DNA from: Chrysomallon squamiferum
Taxonomy: Eukaryota; Mollusca; Gastropoda; Neomphalida; Peltospiridae
Assembly (NCBI GenBank): GCA_012295275.1
Contig: CM022675.1
Span: 12,329,753 to 12,393,752, forward strand
DNA length: 64,000 nucleotides
Direction: 5' to 3'
Below the pieces are notes generated by a model. It had not been told where the DNA came from. It worked only from the letters and a program-made list of their open reading frames with translations, and did no database searches. Positions 32,921 through 48,300 of this stretch are shown here, piece after piece; the first letter of the stretch is position 1, and every line of letters begins with the position of its first letter. A program made the translations under genes and the position numbers.

Positions 32921-35805
32921 AACTAAATTTGTTAATTTTGGAAATGTATTTACACTGTACTTTTTAAGAATCATTGCAATCTTTGATTTAAAAAAAAAAA
33001 AAATTACACATTTTTTCTTTCTTGTTTTTATTTTATGAATTATATTGGAGAGTTACTCAAACAGAGAGAAAATTCATATTTTCAACTGTGAATGTATGAT
33101 GTAGCTGTCCATGACTTGTGTACATTTTTGCAACTGCATTTGTCTGTGTATTTTTAAAAATTTTGTAGTTACACACTTTTCTTCACGGTGACATGCATTA
33201 AAAATGGTCAAATATTACATTTGTGAATTGCAGGATAGTTCTAACAAATAATTACAAGGCCTTATGATCTCTGAAAATAGTTAAATAAATATTTACACTC
33301 TATATTGAAGATAGATATTTGAATGGATAGACAGAGAAACAGACTGGAAAGAGTAACATAGATGAATAGTGTATCTTATTTAACACACATTTTTAAAATC
33401 GATACTTAAAGCAGTATGGATTCTTTTAGATAAACCATCCCATAGAGAGAAAAGCATATTCAATGACTTATAGGGAGAATTAGTTATTATTGAAATGCTG
33501 TTAGTTTTAAAAGACAAATTCTGTTTATATATATCTATGTATCTAATCCAGTAACTTTATAAAAGATGCACAGCAAAATGAATGCAAAATAACCAGAATG
33601 ATACATTAAAACTAAAGATAAAGATTAATTTTCTGACTTGAAAGAAACAACTAATATAATATACAATATAATATATTCAAAGTAATAAACACCATTTTCA
33701 AACAATCAAAAGTTGAATGTGATACTAATGCCAGCATATCAAGTCAAATTCAGAAGCGAACCACTATTAACAAAGCAAATAATTTATGTGACTGTATCAA
33801 AGTATAGGATTTAGAACATTTTGTCAATTTTTCAAATGCTCATGCATGTGGTTTAACTATCTACAAATACTAAACCAAGTCATTTCCATTTTTTTCACAA
33901 TGTTTTATTTCCAAAGCAGAACATATTTACAAATACACTGATCTAAGAAACAATTCCATTAAACATTTTCAAGTTTGTTTTCTACACCATAGTGTCATTT
34001 ATTATCTTGTTTACTCTTAACTCTGCCAGTTTTTGGTTAGTTAAGATATTTGATTTTTAAATTATTAGCATCTTCCGTTTTCAATTCTACATAATTTTAT
34101 CCATTCTAAATTAGAATTTAAAATTTTTCTATTATGGATTGTTATTTTAAAGTGGTACTTTTCTAATCTAAACACTGTTATTTCAAGTCATCAGCATTGG
34201 GAGATTCATGAGTTTTCAAACATGTTTTAGATATTTACAATCGAAAACAACATATTAACAACATGTCAGTGCATGCTTCAAATCCAAATAGGAAAGCTAA
34301 ATTTTATATTTAATATCAGCTTTCACTTCAAGCTGACAAAATGTATCAAAAAGAGGCAATTAATTAAACATTTAACAACTATCCAATTTTGTTTTAAAAC
34401 CATACATGTTGCAGTTTCTATAAATGTATTTTCTGTAAATGATTAACATGGAAATTTATTTTTAAATAATGTTATTTTATTTTAAAACTTTTAGAAACAA
34501 AATCCTGTCCATTTAAAAAATATATTTGGTGTAATGTAATTAAATGATTTAATTAGAAAAAACATAAAATAGTGATAATTCAAAATCCAATCTAATACCA
34601 ACACCATAACTTTTTTAAGATTATATATTCTTTAGATAACAACTAGTAATAGGTAAATATAACAACCAATCCATTATTTAAAAATTTATTAATAAATTTT
34701 AAAAATAAACATTGAAATCAACAAAAATACCAAACCATTGTTTAAAAACATGAAAATGTATTAAATTTCAAGTTAAAATATAAAGTTTCAACTTTGAAAC
34801 TTGAATTTCTTAGAAACAATATCCTCATATGCTTTAAATAATAATCATAGCCATAAAATGTGGTGATCAGAAATAAGAACACAATCAGATTACACATTTT
34901 CTATATCAGCAATGAAAACATAACATATTAAAACTTACTTTGTCATTTCATTTCTAAGATCGTAGCTGCCCTTTTTCTTTCTTTTTTTAGAATAAAAGTG
35001 TATAAAACAATATGATGATGATGAGAGGACGTTAATTAAAGCAGGCTTGTATAAATTTATTAACTTTGTTATTGATACAGAACCAAAGATATTTGATTAA
35101 GAATTTCTCTGAAAACACTGCTGGCAAAGTTATGTTATTGCAAAATAAAATATTCATGCTAATATTAGACTTTTGTGTTCTTACACAAGAAAAATATATC
35201 TAGTCCCAAAAACCAAAAAAATACTGAGGACATTTCTTGGATAATGTACCTTTTTCCAGGATAAATTTCATTATTATTATATTACTTTAAGGGAACAATA
35301 ACTTTCATTCTATTTTACTTTAAATAATAATAAAAAATAACAATGAAATTATGTTACTTTATCAGTTCCATGTAATATTTATGCACTTTTCAATGACAGA
35401 ATACAGACTGGATTTTAAAATTCTGCATGACATGAAAGATAATTTTATTTATTTTACTTTAAACAATACAAACTATGTTTCTTCTTTCATTACTTATGAG
35501 ATGACAGAATACACTTTGGACTTTAAAATCAGACAAAAAATCTAAGAACAATCCAGTCACAAATGAGCTGTGTGTTTTGAAACAAACCCACCAAATACAA
35601 AAACAACAATTAATACTAATACTTTGCAAGGAATAAAATTTAAAATGGATTTTTATCATATGTTTTAAAATCTTATTATTATTCTCCATGTGGTATTAGT
35701 TTTCCAGAAATATCATACATTTAAAAAATGAAAAAATAAAAAAATAAAAATAATAATGGAATGAAATTCAGCTATCATTGATTATTATTGCATGCAAATC
35801 TGTTT
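32921..35805. other. Converging 3' region between FAIM copy 2 and the cyclophilin gene
   Basis: FAIM copy 2 (+) and the PPIG-like gene (-) converge here. The sequence is plain AT-rich DNA without long arrays, probably the two 3' UTRs plus a short spacer. On the minus strand, AATAAA sequences at 35444-35449 and 35448-35453 are candidate poly(A) signals for the cyclophilin gene, about 360 nt after its stop. Confidence 0.5.
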
Positions 35806-38800
35806 TTAGGAACTTGTTGATGTTGATCGTCTGTGATGTCGGCCTCTGCTTCTGCTGTGACTGCGACTTCGACTACTACTGCTGTAATGACGGCGTGAGC
35901 GAGACCTGGATCTTGATCGTGATCGACTATAACTTCTGCCACTGTAAATAAAATAAACACCATAAACATAAATATAAGAGATAAATTTAAAAAAATTAAA
36001 TAATTTAATTTGAACCTCAAAAGAGAACAGCTAGGGACCATTCATTCTTTCAGTAAATAAGAAAATCAGTTAAATCATATAGCTTGGACTACTGCAAATA
36101 AAATATTAACACACTATAAACAGAAATGTTAAATAATATAGGCAGTGATGCAATTAATAACTGAAGCTAAATTGATCCAGTGAATAACATCAATGAGCTA
36201 AATCCTGACAAAGATGAAAAAACTGCCAAAATTGTGCTAACATTGTAAGAAATAAGCAACAAATTATTCTAAGGAAATAAGTCTAACTCTGCTGTTTTAA
36301 TATTAATTAATTTCTAAACATAAAAAACTGAAATTTTTTGTAGTAGTCACAAATTACCAAAATCGAAATTCTTACCGTCTACTTCGACCATATCTTGGAG
36401 ATTTTCTGGAGTATCGATGTCGTGATCGACTTCTATAAATAAAATTTAAACCATTTTAAAAGAAGAACTATCTGAAAATGATACTAACAATAACACTAGT
36501 GAAAGGTTATTGAATGAGAATAATTTAGCAAGTTTAAATTTTGCTTTCTTTTAAAAATATATTTATATTCTTCATTGGTGAAGAAACTTGTAGTATTTTC
36601 TATACAATGAGAAGTCAGCAGGTTATGAAACCCTGTGTTAAAATAGCTATTTTCTATACAGTGAGAAGTCAGCAGGTGATGAAACACCGTGTTAAAATAA
36701 CTATTTTCTATACAGTGAGAAGTCAGCAGGTGATGAAACACCGTGTTAAAATAACTATTTTCTATACAGTGAGAAGTCAGCAGGTGATGAAACACTGTGT
36801 TAAAATAACTATTTTCTATACAGTGAGAAGTCAGCAGGTTATCAAACACAGTTAAAATAACTATTTTCTATACAGTGAGAAGTCAGCAGGTTATGAAACA
36901 CTGTGTTAAAATAACTATTTTCTATACAGTGAGAAGTCAGCAGGTTATGAAACACTGTGTTAAAATAACTTAATCTACCTGGTCCGAGAATGGCGGGGGG
37001 AGGATCGTCTTCGAGATCGTCTCCGTGGTGATATTGATACACGGCGTCTTCTTGATCGCGATCTTGAACGGCGATATGGGGAACGTCGTCTCACGGGATG
37101 TCGGTGCCTGGGTGATGGTGATTTTCTTCTTGATGACCGTGACTTATGCCTGGGTGATGGTGATTTATGTCTAGGTGTTGGTGATTTTCGTCTTGGTGAA
37201 CGTGATTTTCGCCTTGGAGATCGCAGTTTGTGCCTAGGAGAAGGTGACACATGCTTTGATGAATGTCGTGACTTCTTAGGTGATGGTGACCACTTTGGTG
37301 ATCGTAAAGGTGATAGTTTTGGTGATTTCCTCTTTTCCACTGAAACTGAACGTCTTCTTGGTGACACTTTTGTCTTAGACAGCAATGAACCGGATCTCGA
37401 TCTCAGTTTATCTTCCTTCGTGGCTGTTTTCAAAGCCACTGTCCTGTCCTTACTTACAGATCGAGACACTCTTTCTGGAGAGGATGAGGAGGAGGGTGAA
37501 CTTGACTCTGAAGAATCTGAAGATGAATCTGAAGAAGATGAGCCACTTCTTGACAATGATTCCTCAGGTGAAGATGATCTGGAACTAGACTCGGATCGTC
37601 CTCGAATGGAGTGATAGGTTCTTTCAGGGGGCAAATTGACATCTAAATATTTTGAAGACCTTTCTTTTTCTTCTAGTTTATCACGAGTCTTGCTACTGTG
37701 GCTAGACTGTTTGTGTCTGTCATTTGTTGATTTGGGAGTGCCATTGGGTGACTTGCGCCTGTCAGCACTGCTGGGTGATCTGGATTTGTCTGCATCACTG
37801 GATCGCTTCGGTTTGTTCCTGTCACTGGATAGCCTGACTCTGTCAGGGTCACTGAATGATCTGGATTTGTCTGTATCTGTGGATAATTTGCTTTTCTCTG
37901 CATTACCAGACTGTCTTAGTTCATCAGAGTCAGTGAGATGTCTGGATGACTTCTGTCTGTCTGTGTCAACACGGTGACTGATTTTATCAGTGTCAGTGGG
38001 TTCTACCTGTCTGTCAACGTCAACTGGCTGTCTGAGGCCATCATCATCAGGTTGTCTTGGTTTGTCAGTGTCAGAAGGTTGTTTAGATTTGTCAGTGTCA
38101 GAAGGCTGTCTAGATTTATCAGTGTCAGAAGGTTGTCTAGAATCACTGGGTGACTTGTGCTTCTCTGGGTCACTAGGTGATGAGGACATCTTTATTTTAT
38201 TTGGTGATGAACCTAAGATCTGTTTTATCTGTCTCCCTTCTTTCCTGAAAATTAAAAATGTGTTGACTGCAGTTATAACAATCTACCCTTGTAATTTCAA
38301 ATGGCAAGTTTTGTGGTTTTAAGTGTAATAACATAAGTACTTTGTGTGCTAAAATACAATCACAAAGAAATCATTACTACTATTAATTTTACTATTAAAG
38401 AGAGACCGACCTGTTGCTCAGCTAAAATATTTAATATAAGTAAAGCAGAAGAAAGTAGCATACTTTGCCAGCTCACTAGCTGCCATAGCAACCTGATCCA
38501 GAGGAGGCAATGGGGGTGTACGAATATTTAGCCTGGAAGATCCACTAGCACCGTCTTCTATGTGACAATTGTCATTTTCATTCTGCAAAATAAAACCAGG
38601 CTAATATCAATGCTGAATATCCACCTTCAAGAAAACCAACTTTACAAGTCTATTAATTTTTATCTGTTAAATATAATATGTTTTTTTTGTTTTTGTTTTT
38701 TTTGTTGACTGGGTTAAGGCTATTTAAAAGTATTTTATACTTACTTTAGCAGGTTCATCATATTCTGGTTCAGGGGGAGGTTGCCATTTTATTTTTTCCT

Positions 38801-39977
38801 GATAATAAACAGAGTACAATGATATTAGACAGTGCAACATTGCACAAAAAGTCAAACATAATGGTGCACTTTGAAATCATGGACAATGAAAAAATAAATA
38901 AAAAATATATATTAATTTTGATTATTTGGAATATGTTTATTATTATGAAATATGTTCCTAATTTTAGATGAATGCTTCCATCAAGAAGAAATCAATAATA
39001 AAAAAAAATTTTAAAGTATTTTTCACTTCATTCATTATTTTAACAAAAAAAATAAAAACAAAAAACTCACACATACTTCTATTTTAGACTTTTCCTTCTT
39101 GATTTCATATTCAGATTGTGAACTGGAAGATGACGGCCTCTCTCTTGATTTAGAACTTGTCCTTGATCGTGATTTTGACCTTGACCTTGATTCAGACGAT
39201 GATCTTGACTGAGAACGAGATTTATCTGCAGGTGATGACTTTGACCGTGACCGTGATCTCGAAACATCGGATGAAGCAGATGTCTTCTTGTCCCAGGTTG
39301 GTGAAGGAATAGAATCAGGCAGTTTTACAGGATCTGCTGCAATTGGACTTTCTGAACCCCCTGCTAAGTTATACTGGATTTTGCTGATTTGTTTTCTTGT
39401 CTGAGATATGTTAGAACTGTGGTTATTGGTGTCAGACACTTTGGTAAGCGATAGAGAAGATGAAGAAAACTTGTCAGATCTGATTCAAAAAAAAAAATAA
39501 AAAATGTTTTTAAATAAATAAATAATCAAGAAAGACAAGTACTTTTTTTACCCTAACATGAAAGTACATCTTTAATGTTGTTTTTCTTTCTGTCATTTTT
39601 TCAAAATTATTGTTTTAAAATTAACACAATAATAATAACACTGACTGTCATATTTCAAAACAAGTATTACACTGTGTTTATTTGTTTTGAATATATATTA
39701 TAATTTCTCTGCATATATGTAACTACATCCACAGATGATCTTATATCAAGAAGTAAATTCACTTAATGCAGAGTAATAATAATAATTTACCTGTTAGCTG
39801 TAAATGCTTGTTCTTTCTGAGCTGTGTTTGTTTTCTGGTTTGGTGTCCAGTGTGTTGGTGGTGGACTCTCAGATATTTGTGGTGTAACAAGTCTGAAACA
39901 CAAACAAAAGTGATTTGACTAATTAGGTAGCTTCAGATTTTCCTGTAGTACACCAGAATGGATAAATATTCCAAATC

Positions 39978-40015
<38 letters not shown>

Positions 40016-42334
40016 TTTATACACACACACACATTTACATACATTAGAAAGTTTTCAAATAATTATAGATGTAGTTCAATATGTCCTGTATTTTAAACTT
40101 GTTTTTTTAATTATCAGATTATTTTACTATTTTATATATTTATCATTTAAAAATTACAAAAGTTGAAATTTTATAAAACATGAATGTTTAAAAACATTAT
40201 GGATTTTACTGACCAGGATTTCTTAATTACATTTGTTAGTGGAAGTTCAAAAAACTTACTCATTTACAGTTTAGTTAAATTCAATTTGAAAATTCAACTT
40301 TCTAAACAGAAATTATGATAAGCAAATTTCTTCTGAATGAACAAAAAAGAATCCTTTACACCTAATACTGTCCATAAATAGGAAAATTAATGAATTCTGA
40401 CATCTACAGTAAAACAAAACCAAAAAACTTTAAATTCTAATTTACTGAAAGTACAGTACAGTTATAAATACCTTGTAGCAACAGGTGGAGGAGGTGCTTT
40501 TTCCTTGAGAATTCTTGAATCTGTCTCAGAATCAGAAGATGATGATTGTGAATTTGATCTCGACTTGTGTGACTGGGCTGCATGGCGGCGATGTCTTCTG
40601 CTTGAATCAGAAGACTCAGAACTGGAACTGTATTTTCTTGATTTAGCTGACATTACTATGTCTTTCTTCACATCTCTAGGTCTTGAACCTGAATAACTTG
40701 TAGCAGATCCAGATCTATGTCTGCGACTCCTATTTGGATCTTTGTTTCGTCTAGAACTAGAGTCTGAGGAATCAGATGAAGATCTTTTTCTGTGATGCCT
40801 GGTTGGAGACCTGCTTTCTGAACGTGAAGAACTTGAAGCAGAAGATGATCTGTGTCTGTCAGATCTTCCAGACAAGCTGTGCTTTTTACTTCTTGACCAT
40901 GCTGGAGATGGAGACTGTCTTCTTATTCTATTAAAGGACCTAGATCGTCGTTTTGGTCTATCCAAGGATCCAGATTGTGTTTTTCGTCTATCCAATGATC
41001 TGGATCTTTCTCTCGATGAACTGGATGAAACAGAACGTCTATGAAATGATCTGTTCTTCCACCTTCCTGAAGAACGTGAATCTGACCTGTGACGACTTCG
41101 TGGTGGGGAGAAAGGCGAACTTGAATCAACTCTTCTTCTCCTTATTCTTGCTGACTCTTCTGGTGTTTGAGATGTTTTAAAATCTCCAATCCTTGGAGAG
41201 TTTCTTTCTTCAGAACCTGAACTGTCATGTCTAGACTTATTAAGAGAAGTCCTGCGTCTGCCTGGAGATTGAGGTCTGGCTCTGGCTGGAGAAATTCTGT
41301 TCATTCTCTTGTATATCTGTTTGTCTGTAGTCTCTGATTCTTCTATACGTGATCCCTGACCTGATCTTGACCTTCTGTCTGGTGTTTCAGGCTGTCTAGA
41401 CTTCACAGGAGAAATGCGTCGTGATCTTTGATTTCTTGAATCATCTGGTGACCTGGGCTGTCTTAATGGCGATGTTCTGTTTCCTCTCATTCCTCCTGGT
41501 GATCTGTTGTATCTGTCAGGTGAAACTCTGTATGACCTCTTACCTCTGAACTTATCTGGTGACCTGGATGCTAATCTGTGTCTAACAGGTGATACTCTGT
41601 TTTCTCTCTGTGTTCTTGGTCTATTAGGTGACCTCAGTCCATGACTGAAAGTGGGTGTCAAAGATCTGCTTCCTCTTCTTCTTCTTTCAATTCCTAAATG
41701 ATCACCTCTCTCAAATTCCTTTCTCTGGGAAACTGCAGCCTGGAAGCTTCGCTGGTTGGAACCAAATCGGAATATTTCTTCTTCTTTCTTGTCAGTTTTA
41801 GCCTCATCCAGGAATTCTGTTGGATCAAATTCTTCTCTTTGCTCTGAATCAAACATTTTTGTCTGCTTTCCAGATTCATTTCTCGATTTAACAGTATTTC
41901 CACTCTGAGTTGCTGGTCTACCAAAATGTGGATCTGCATTGGACTGGGAACTGCTGTCTGAATCACTGCTGTTCTCACTTTCTGATGAATGATCTTCAGT
42001 TTTCTTACTGTGATGTTTTTCTTTCTTTTCATGTTTTTTGTATCCACTCTGAGTTTCTTCCAAGTCATCCTCACTCACTCTGTTTCGATGATGCTTTTTA
42101 TGTTTTTTATGTCTGATGAGAAACATAATACTTCAGGTAATCAATAATTCTCCTGTATAATACTACAATTTAATGCTGATTAATTATTATACAGAAATCT
42201 ATTACATTGCTGAAATATTGTATTGTCAATGTTATAGATATATTACTGGGTTTTTTCAAAAGTTTCTTGGTTTGTTTGCACAGAAAGTAAGGAAATATAT
42301 TCTTTGATAAAACAGCATTTTTCTTTTAAAAGAT

Positions 42335-42369
<35 letters not shown>

Positions 42370-45300
42370 TTGTTTGATATTAAGGTTAGGAATTCCGTTT
42401 TATATACTATTTTTCAAAATATTTAACTTTTTAATACTTTTGAGTACTTACTTCTTGTCTTTGGAGTGTTTTTTATGCTTTGCCTTTTTCCCTTCATTCC
42501 TGTAAACAAAACAAAATTCAGTTAGAGTCAGTTATAGAAACTGAATCATATTTGTAGGTACAAATACCCAACACATTGTGTGAATAGATAACAGTTTCTA
42601 TTCACAAAACTGCCTGAAACTGATTTTGACTCCAAGACAGAAGCATAATTTTCAGAGTATGAGTCCAGAGTATCTAAGTGTAGCATTATTTTAAAATGTT
42701 GATGGAAAACTGATTTTTTCTCCATGAATATAAAAATAAAGAGACATCTGCTATTTAACATACTCTTGCTTGGTTGTATACAACAATATTTAGAAAGATA
42801 AATCATAGAGATCATCACGACTGAAATTAATTTGTGGTAGTTTATTAATTATTATCTATAAAAAGAATCAGTAACAAATAATTAGACTGATTGCTGTGTG
42901 TTTGTGCAGTCCCCAGACCTTAGAACACTTTAATATTTTTATTATGTGTTTTACAGTCATAATAAAATTAAATACTTTAGTAAAACCCCAATTTACTAAA
43001 AGTAATACACAAAACAAACATTTATTGCATGTATTTTACGTAGCGAGAGCATGACATATTTACACCCATCCATACAAATGTGAATGCTTTCTCACAAGTA
43101 TAAAAAGCATGTGCATAATAGTAAATACAAACTTTGTTTCCTCTTCATCTTCTTCTTGGGGAAACCTTCCCAGCCTTTCTCTAACTGGGCCTCTCTGGCT
43201 GGCCCTTCCGTTCTCCCTCTCTGGCTGATTCTGCTCCATCCTATCTCCCTTCAACCACCTGTCTTCCATTTCTCTCACCTTCTCCAGCGGCTTCAACCGC
43301 AACAGCTCTCTCTTCCAGTGTGGCGGAGTGAAGCTCCGTGACCGACTTCGAGAGCGATATCGCTAAAATTACAATTCCTTGTTACGTCTAAATCATTTTT
43401 ACACAAATTACTTATATTATACAGTTGATATATTTTATAAAAGTTTTATCTGTTTTATATCAAAGCTACTCTCAGAATGTTTTTACTCCTATTGTTTCAA
43501 GAATATTTTGTCACTATCTGAATATGTCTTCTTCAAGCCAGTCTTATTTTACTGGCACATAAATGACTATAGTACAATCATATGTAAATTTATATATATA
43601 ACTTGACTATTGAAAGATGTATATTAAAGATTCCTTACTATTTATAAAGGTATCCTATACAGTGATAAGTACATGGAATACCTTTATAAATCACATACAA
43701 GCATATAACTAACTTTTGATAACTGTTTTATAAAAAAAACTATATTGAGGGATTAATTAAATAGTCACTATTTATTAGCATCAATGAATACTTACAACAG
43801 ATCCCCTTCCCTTGATTCTGCGCCCAGTGCTTGAGTACTTAGGTTGTAACTGATATGGTATACGTTCAACTGTGCGCTGTGGACCACGTCCAATGGTGGG
43901 ATATTCCCTAAATAAATAAAATTTATAAATGTATAAAATAAATTAAATATACTAAATAAATAAATAATGTTGAAATGCATTTGGAATAAAAAAATTGGAT
44001 ATGGTGATATTAAAAGTAGTGATGCACAGGAAAACCTGATGAAAGATTCAAGTAGCTATTTTAAGCTTCAGCCAGCAGGATGAGCTAATTTATGGATCTA
44101 AATCACTTTATTTCACTTTTGTTTCTTATTTCTCAACAGGATTTTAGCCACACTTGTCTAAAACATCAGTTACTTCATCAATTTTGCCTGGTATCTTGAC
44201 CAGCTCGAGCTAAAATAAGGGCACAGACTAGTCTGAGGTCATTCCCAGACTAGTCTGAGGTCATTCCCACATTCAAGTAGACTGTGTTTGAATTCCCTAA
44301 GTTTTATGATCTCTAAAAGTATGTTTTGAAATATTTTGCACTTTAGCTTGGTTTTCTCAAGCAGGAATACAAACAGTCACCAAGTAAAAAGAATTAGGCA
44401 TAGAAATAGTGGAAACATAACTGTTACCTTTCATCTTTCTGCTTAGTTTCTGCATCTTGCTGTCCTCGATACAGAAATTTCTGAAAGGGAACTCCAGGAA
44501 TCTCATCTGGTCGTATTGTGGCAAACACAGTTGGTACTGTATCTTTGTCTTCAATTTCACTGTAAAGAAACCATTTCTAACTTGTTTTTCTACTCTAAAT
44601 ATATCCAACACAGCATCCATAGAATCATTAACCCTTCATTATACATTTTCCTCTGCTCATATCTAAATTTCGTTATTGTAGAAGTTGTCTCATTCTCTCT
44701 AATTTCATTCACCTTTAAATAGACCAGTTTAAGAAACATTGCTCTAAAGTGTTTTTATAAATTTCTTAGTATTTGTTATTTGCCAATCCAAAAGTAATAA
44801 AATGATATTGTTAAACTCTCCAATAAAAGAATTCACATTTTATTTGTAGTAAAAAAACACATAATAAATATTTAATAAAAGAAGGTATGTATGAATATCT
44901 TTTTGTAAATAACTAAGTAGCAATTTTTAAACAAGTTGAGAGTAAAATAATAGTATTGTTGAGTGTGCTTTAATAATGATTTAGTTTTTTAAAGAAAAAC
45001 TGTTGTTATTGAAAACAAATATTTAATAAATATTTTGACTACAGTATATTCTTATAAAGAAACAGTAAACACAATAATCCCTGCCATTCTTCAAATATTC
45101 TTTACTGAATTTTTATTTATATTTTACCCTTCTTCATGACTCTCTTCAGATTCTTTTTCTTCCTTCTTCTTCTTCTTATGTCCTCTTTTCTTCTTTTGCT
45201 TCTTCTTCCTCTTTCGTTTAGCTTCTTCTTCACTGCTTGATTCCGATTCTGATTCTGAACTTGATGTACTTTCCGATGAACTATCTTCTGACTCTGATGA

Positions 45301-48300
45301 TTTTTTAACTTTCTTCTTTTTCTTTTGTGCTATAATTAAATATGATATACATGTGGTATATATATATACAAGTATACCAAACATAAATTACATTACAAAA
45401 TGTATTTGTTGAAACTATAAAGGAGAAATTTTTAAAATGATACAAGTCAGACTGTTGAATATATAACTGCATATAATAAAGGTACTGCATTTATAGAGGA
45501 AAGTAAAATTGTGTTTATCAAATTTATGCCCATGACAAGAGGTGCCTTTGCTGAGATTTTTAGCTGTTCAAAAAAAATTATAGTTTTAAAATGAGATACT
45601 GTTGTATATATATATATAATCAAAAATGAAGTTAGTACAATTTAAAGACAACATAGAAAAATAAAATGTTTTTTACATATATAAACAAGCTGGTCATTTA
45701 ATTATTATTATTATTATTATTTTAAATATTCATTAAATTATAATTTTAGCAATTACAACTTTGCATTCAGCTCTAGTAATTTAGCTGATGATGAAAAGAT
45801 TATCATAAAAACTGACAGTAAGAAAAAAATTAATGAAACAAATTAATTCAAACTCTTCTAAAATGTGTCTAATTGGTAAGTGTTTTCTACAAGAGTGTTA
45901 AGTATAAAGGCAATACCTTTAGGTTTGAGCTGCAGTACGAGTTCTCCACAGTTTGAAATCTGAAGGCGTTCAATAGGTCGACTGTTTGAGTCTGTTGGGA
46001 TATTTTCCATTTTTCTAACTACATCCTGGCCATCAATCACACGTCCAAACACAACATGGACCCTGATAGCAACAACATTGTTAAAATACACTTCTTTGTG
46101 TCACATGTCAGTTAACATTTTCAGAATAACATAATGGCTCAAATATGATGTGTTTTTTTAAATAAATCTGTAAATGTATATGATGTATGTTTTAATTATT
46201 TTAATGTTTAGTAATTCCAAAAACAGTTTTAATTAAATTTATAAATGATATAAACAGACTCATGAAACTGTTTTAATTTAAATTTATAACCAATATAAAC
46301 CTTATCTTCATATAAAGTTTTTAGATATTAAGGTGATATATTGAATAAAATGAGTAGATTGGAATTTAGAGCAGTTCTTAACATTTCACACATTCAGTGA
46401 ACTAAATCATACAATTAATACCTTTATATTTTAAAATATTAGGAATTTAATATAAATGTGTGTGTGTGTGTGTGTGACTCTTTGTATGTACATGTATCAA
46501 AAGGTGTACACAAGTCTGATTTATGTATCGTCTTAACATCAGTGAATAACCTGTACATAAAATATTATCATATCTCTGAAATTTAGGGCAATAGTAAATG
46601 CTGAACATTTCATTTACTCAGACTTACCCATCTAAGTGAGGTGAAATTTTGGTAGTTCTGAAAGAAAAAGAAAACGCAAGCTGTAAACATTCGTCTGTTC
46701 TCTGTTGACTCACTCATCCGTGCAAGATGTATGCAGTTTGCAAATTACGTACACCTGTCTACATTTTATGTAGATCTGAAACAAACATCTACCAGATCCG
46801 TACAATCTTTTTTGTCTTTTAGTCTCTTCTTTTAATGTTAGAGGTAACATCTTTACAACAACTTATTTAGCAAAATAACAATTATTTCTATGTTGAAAAA
46901 TTTGAGTACAGATGCAATTTAATATATGAGTAAAAGTGCTGCAGTTTTGTTTATAAAAGCAGAATATAGATCTCTGGATTTATATTACAGTGATATGATT
47001 TAACATCTACAAACATTTTAATGCTTATTAATTTTATTTATTTTTTGAATTTTGGTAACTTATTTATTTATTCATTTATTCATTTATTATCTTATTATTT
47101 TTATTAATTTATAATAATTCTTATTATTTATTTATTTATTGACTTTAATAATTTATAATAATTTTTTTATTTATTTAGTTTCATGATTAATTTCTCATCA
47201 TTGTTTTATTTTTCACTTAGAAGTATAAACCAAAATCAGGAAAGTCATCGTCTTGCACTGTTATACATAAATAATTTGAAATTTGACATTCAGACACACA
47301 CATACACACAGCAATATTTCATGAACTTTATTATTATTTTTTTTAATTATTAATTAATAGAATTGAGTTTAGCTATTTATTATTTTTCTTCTTCATCTAA
47401 ACAGTTACTAACAATGATGTTACTGCATTTTTTTCATAAGCTATATTTAATAAATGTACTGTTAAATTCTGTAATCTTATTTGTATGTTAATCTAAATAT
47501 ATGCATAAATCATGTACTAATTAATAAAGCTTTCTGGTATTTAATGTTTTAGAAAGGTGTTGTTGCAGTAAAGATGTTAACACCAGGAAAACCTTACATG
47601 TACATAAGCAGTTGTTTTTCAAAATGTAAAAAATTTATAGATGATTCAGCCTTTCATAACCATTTGCATTTCTTCCATAAAGAATAAAAGATTTAGTTAT
47701 CAATACACATGAATGTAGATTATCTTTAACAACAAAACTCGCTTACAATGTAAAAATTAATAATGCTGAAAATGATATGCATTGCAGGAGTAATTTCCTT
47801 TCAACAAAAATATCTGAAGACTTTTAAAAACAGAATTTTAAAAATGATAAATAGTAAATTAAATTTTCAATTAAACAGTTTTGTAAGCAAGTTTTGTAGT
47901 CTTTACGGTTACCTGTTCAGCAGAGCGTGTCATTCTGTGATTCTGTATACAATGTAAAATTGACAATAAGATATTTAATATTTAACAAATTAAAAAAAAA
48001 AAAAAAAAATTTGAAAAAAATTTAATTATACCAATCAAAATTAACATTCATGAATCGATTTCAGAATATGTCAAATTGCATTCAATAATTTTAGACATAT
48101 ATTAACACATATTTGAAAACATTTCATTAGTATATAATACATGAAATTAGTAAAACATTCAAACATGAAAAATGAAATGTAAAAAATGTGTAGATTCATT
48201 TTTTTTGTTCTAGTAATCTCACAATACAACATTATTAATTTATCAGCATTATTTTATTATTGATTATATCTGATTTACAAAAAGATGTAAAATAAATACA

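Noticed and set aside
37228-37977. Plus-strand acidic open frames over the cyclophilin tail
   Set aside because: Shadows of the Arg-Ser-rich coding strand, whose complement rarely contains stops.
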